This document shows positions 62,597 through 64,000 of a stretch of DNA of 64,000 nt, in pieces. The notes under the pieces are model-generated. The model searched no databases, was not told the origin of the DNA, and saw only the letters and a program-made list of their open reading frames with translations. Position 1 is the first letter of the stretch; each line of letters begins with the position of its first letter. The position numbers and the translations under genes were made by a program. This DNA is from Ananas comosus (taxonomy: Eukaryota > Streptophyta > Magnoliopsida > Poales > Bromeliaceae), in the NCBI RefSeq assembly GCF_001540865.1, contig NC_033621.1:16584191-16648190 (forward strand), read 5' to 3'.

Positions 62597-64000
62597 TCAA
62601 TTCAGCTCATTGAAGAGATGAGGGTAATGCTCCCGCATTGCGCTCTCGAGCTCCAAAGTAGCTTCCCGATCATCGTGGTTACTCCAACGAATTTTAACAT
62701 ACGAAATCTCACGGTTCCGTAGTTTTCTCACTTCTTGGTTGATAATGTACGCCGGGAACTCCTCATAAGTCATATCCTCTTGAATCTCGGACGGTTCAAA
62801 CAATAGAATATGCTCGGGGTCATGAATGTACTTGCGGAGATTCGATATATGGAACACGTCGTGTACTCCCGCAAGCCTCGGTGGTAATGCTATCTTATAC
62901 ACCACCGCGCCGACCCGCTCCAATACCTCGAACGGTCCAAGGTACCGGGGACTTAGCTTCCTACGCAGCCCAAACCGTCTAATTCCTCGCATCGGCGATA
63001 CCTTTAGGAACACATGGTTGACAACTGCAAACTCTATGTCTTTTCTCCGCTTGTCGGCATAGCTCTTTTGCCGAGATTGTGCCGTAGTGAGTCTTTGGCG
63101 GGTAAGGCGAACTTTCTCCTCCGCCTCCCGCACCACATCGAGGCCAAGAGTCACACTCTCCCCACATTGCTCCAATGTATAGGAGAGCGACACTTCTTTG
63201 CATAAAGGGCCTCGAATGGCGCCATCGCGATACTCTCTTGATAACTGTTATTGTACGCGAACTCCGCCATCGGTAGATGATCATGCCAATCGCCCTTGTA
63301 GTCAAGTACACACGCTCGAAGCGTATCCTCGAGTATTTGTATCGTCCTTTCTGATTGGCCATCACTTTGAGGATGAAATGTCGTGCTAAAGTCGAGCCGT
63401 GTGCCCAATGTCTCCTGTAGGCTCCTCCAAAAGTGGGATGTGAACCTCGGGTTTCGATCCGATACTATTGACACCGGAACCCCGTGAAGTCTCACAACCT
63501 CATCTAAGTATACTTGGGCCAACTTGTCCCCCGACTATGTAATATGAATCGGTAGGAAATGCGCCGACTTCGTCAACCGGTCTACTATCACCCAAATTGC
63601 ATCATGTCCACCTTGAGATCGGGGCAATCCGGTCACGAAGTCCTTCGCGATAGTTTTCCATTTCCAAACGGGTATAGGTAGGCTTTGTAATTTCCCTACC
63701 GAAAACCGCCGCTCCGCTTTTACTTGTTGGCAAGTAAGACATTGCGCAACAAACTCCCCAATATCTTTCTTCATGCCCGGCCACCAATAATGCAATTTCA
63801 AATCTTGGTACATCTTGGTGCCACCGGGGTGGATACTATAAGGAGATTGATGCGCTTCTTGCATAATCGCCTTGCGGATGTCCTTATTTTTAGGTACACA
63901 CCAACGATTTCGAAATTGAAGTGTGCCGTCGGTCCCAATGCCAAAATCATCGACACTACCGCTCTAAACTTCATCGCGCACCTTTTGGAGATACTCATCG
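62597..64000 (-). pseudogene. Integrase-chromodomain of a second chromovirus, partial at right edge
   Basis: Read leftward from the edge: a stop at about 63965 (KVRDEV*SGSVDD), then GTLQFRNRWCVPKN, the HHCC region with CLTCQQVKAE, and core motifs DFVTGLP, VDRLTKSAHFLPIHIT. A stop follows at about 63535, then [15 protein letters not shown] and GQSERTIQ, the D and E catalytic positions. A frameshift lies at about 63155-63190. After it come FLKVSPMRGIRRFG, VFHISNLRKYIHDP and the chromodomain-like RNREISYVKIRWSNHDD..HLF. Much better preserved than the copy at 19809-24561: two stops and one frameshift in 1.4 kb. The rest of pol and gag lie beyond the window. Confidence 0.92.

Overview
This is plant nuclear DNA, with the density of nested repeats typical of a monocot or other TE-rich genome. 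The species cannot be named safely; a bromeliad such as pineapple is only a guess from the repeat style. No bacterial operon, tRNA, rRNA or CRISPR is visible. One host gene is recognisable: a monodehydroascorbate reductase (MDHAR) on the minus strand, with eight exons between 38310 and 13366. They join into one open frame of 281 codons (843 bp). The C-terminal third of the enzyme is not in the window, so the gene either continues beyond coordinate 1 or is truncated.

Almost everything else is transposable-element sequence, much of it inside MDHAR introns. Intron 1 (34980-38256) holds a 1.78-kb LTR element that encodes only gag (TR-GAG type). Intron 2 (30567-34907) holds a tRNA-derived SINE with a perfect 15-bp target duplication, a Cassandra/5S-like LTR fragment, a two-ended MITE-like element and a GTGCCG-rich element. 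Intron 3 (15193-30514, 15.3 kb) holds a Tourist-like MITE and a long solo LTR, which itself contains a complete 10-kb Ty3/gypsy chromovirus (Tekay/Del type, minus orientation) and a hAT-like MITE.

Left arm (1-13365): the end of a long LTR with a solo LTR nested in it, a Mutator-like MITE with 9-bp TSD, a decayed CACTA 3' end, and a GTGCCG-rich element split by another solo LTR. Right arm (38311-64000): a Tourist-like MITE, AT-rich sequence, and a pile of solo and truncated LTRs (41978-53345) including a TRIM. After it come a gypsy integrase/chromodomain remnant, two inverted-repeat MITEs, and a chromovirus running off the right edge whose 3' LTR contains a 3.6-kb non-autonomous CACTA element with palindromic subterminal satellites.

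The most notable pattern is in the long LTRs. At least eight copies from different subfamilies share a module near their 3' end: CCCACTGGGAAC, then a hairpin whose arms change together between copies, then GTTCTCAC, pyrimidines and YAG. Many of these LTRs also have an AG/GTRAG site just after a (CT)n leader 1.3-1.9 kb upstream. Together these look like a conserved intron built into the LTR. A second shared pattern is clusters of palindromes centred on ACCGGT whose flanks differ between families while symmetry is kept.
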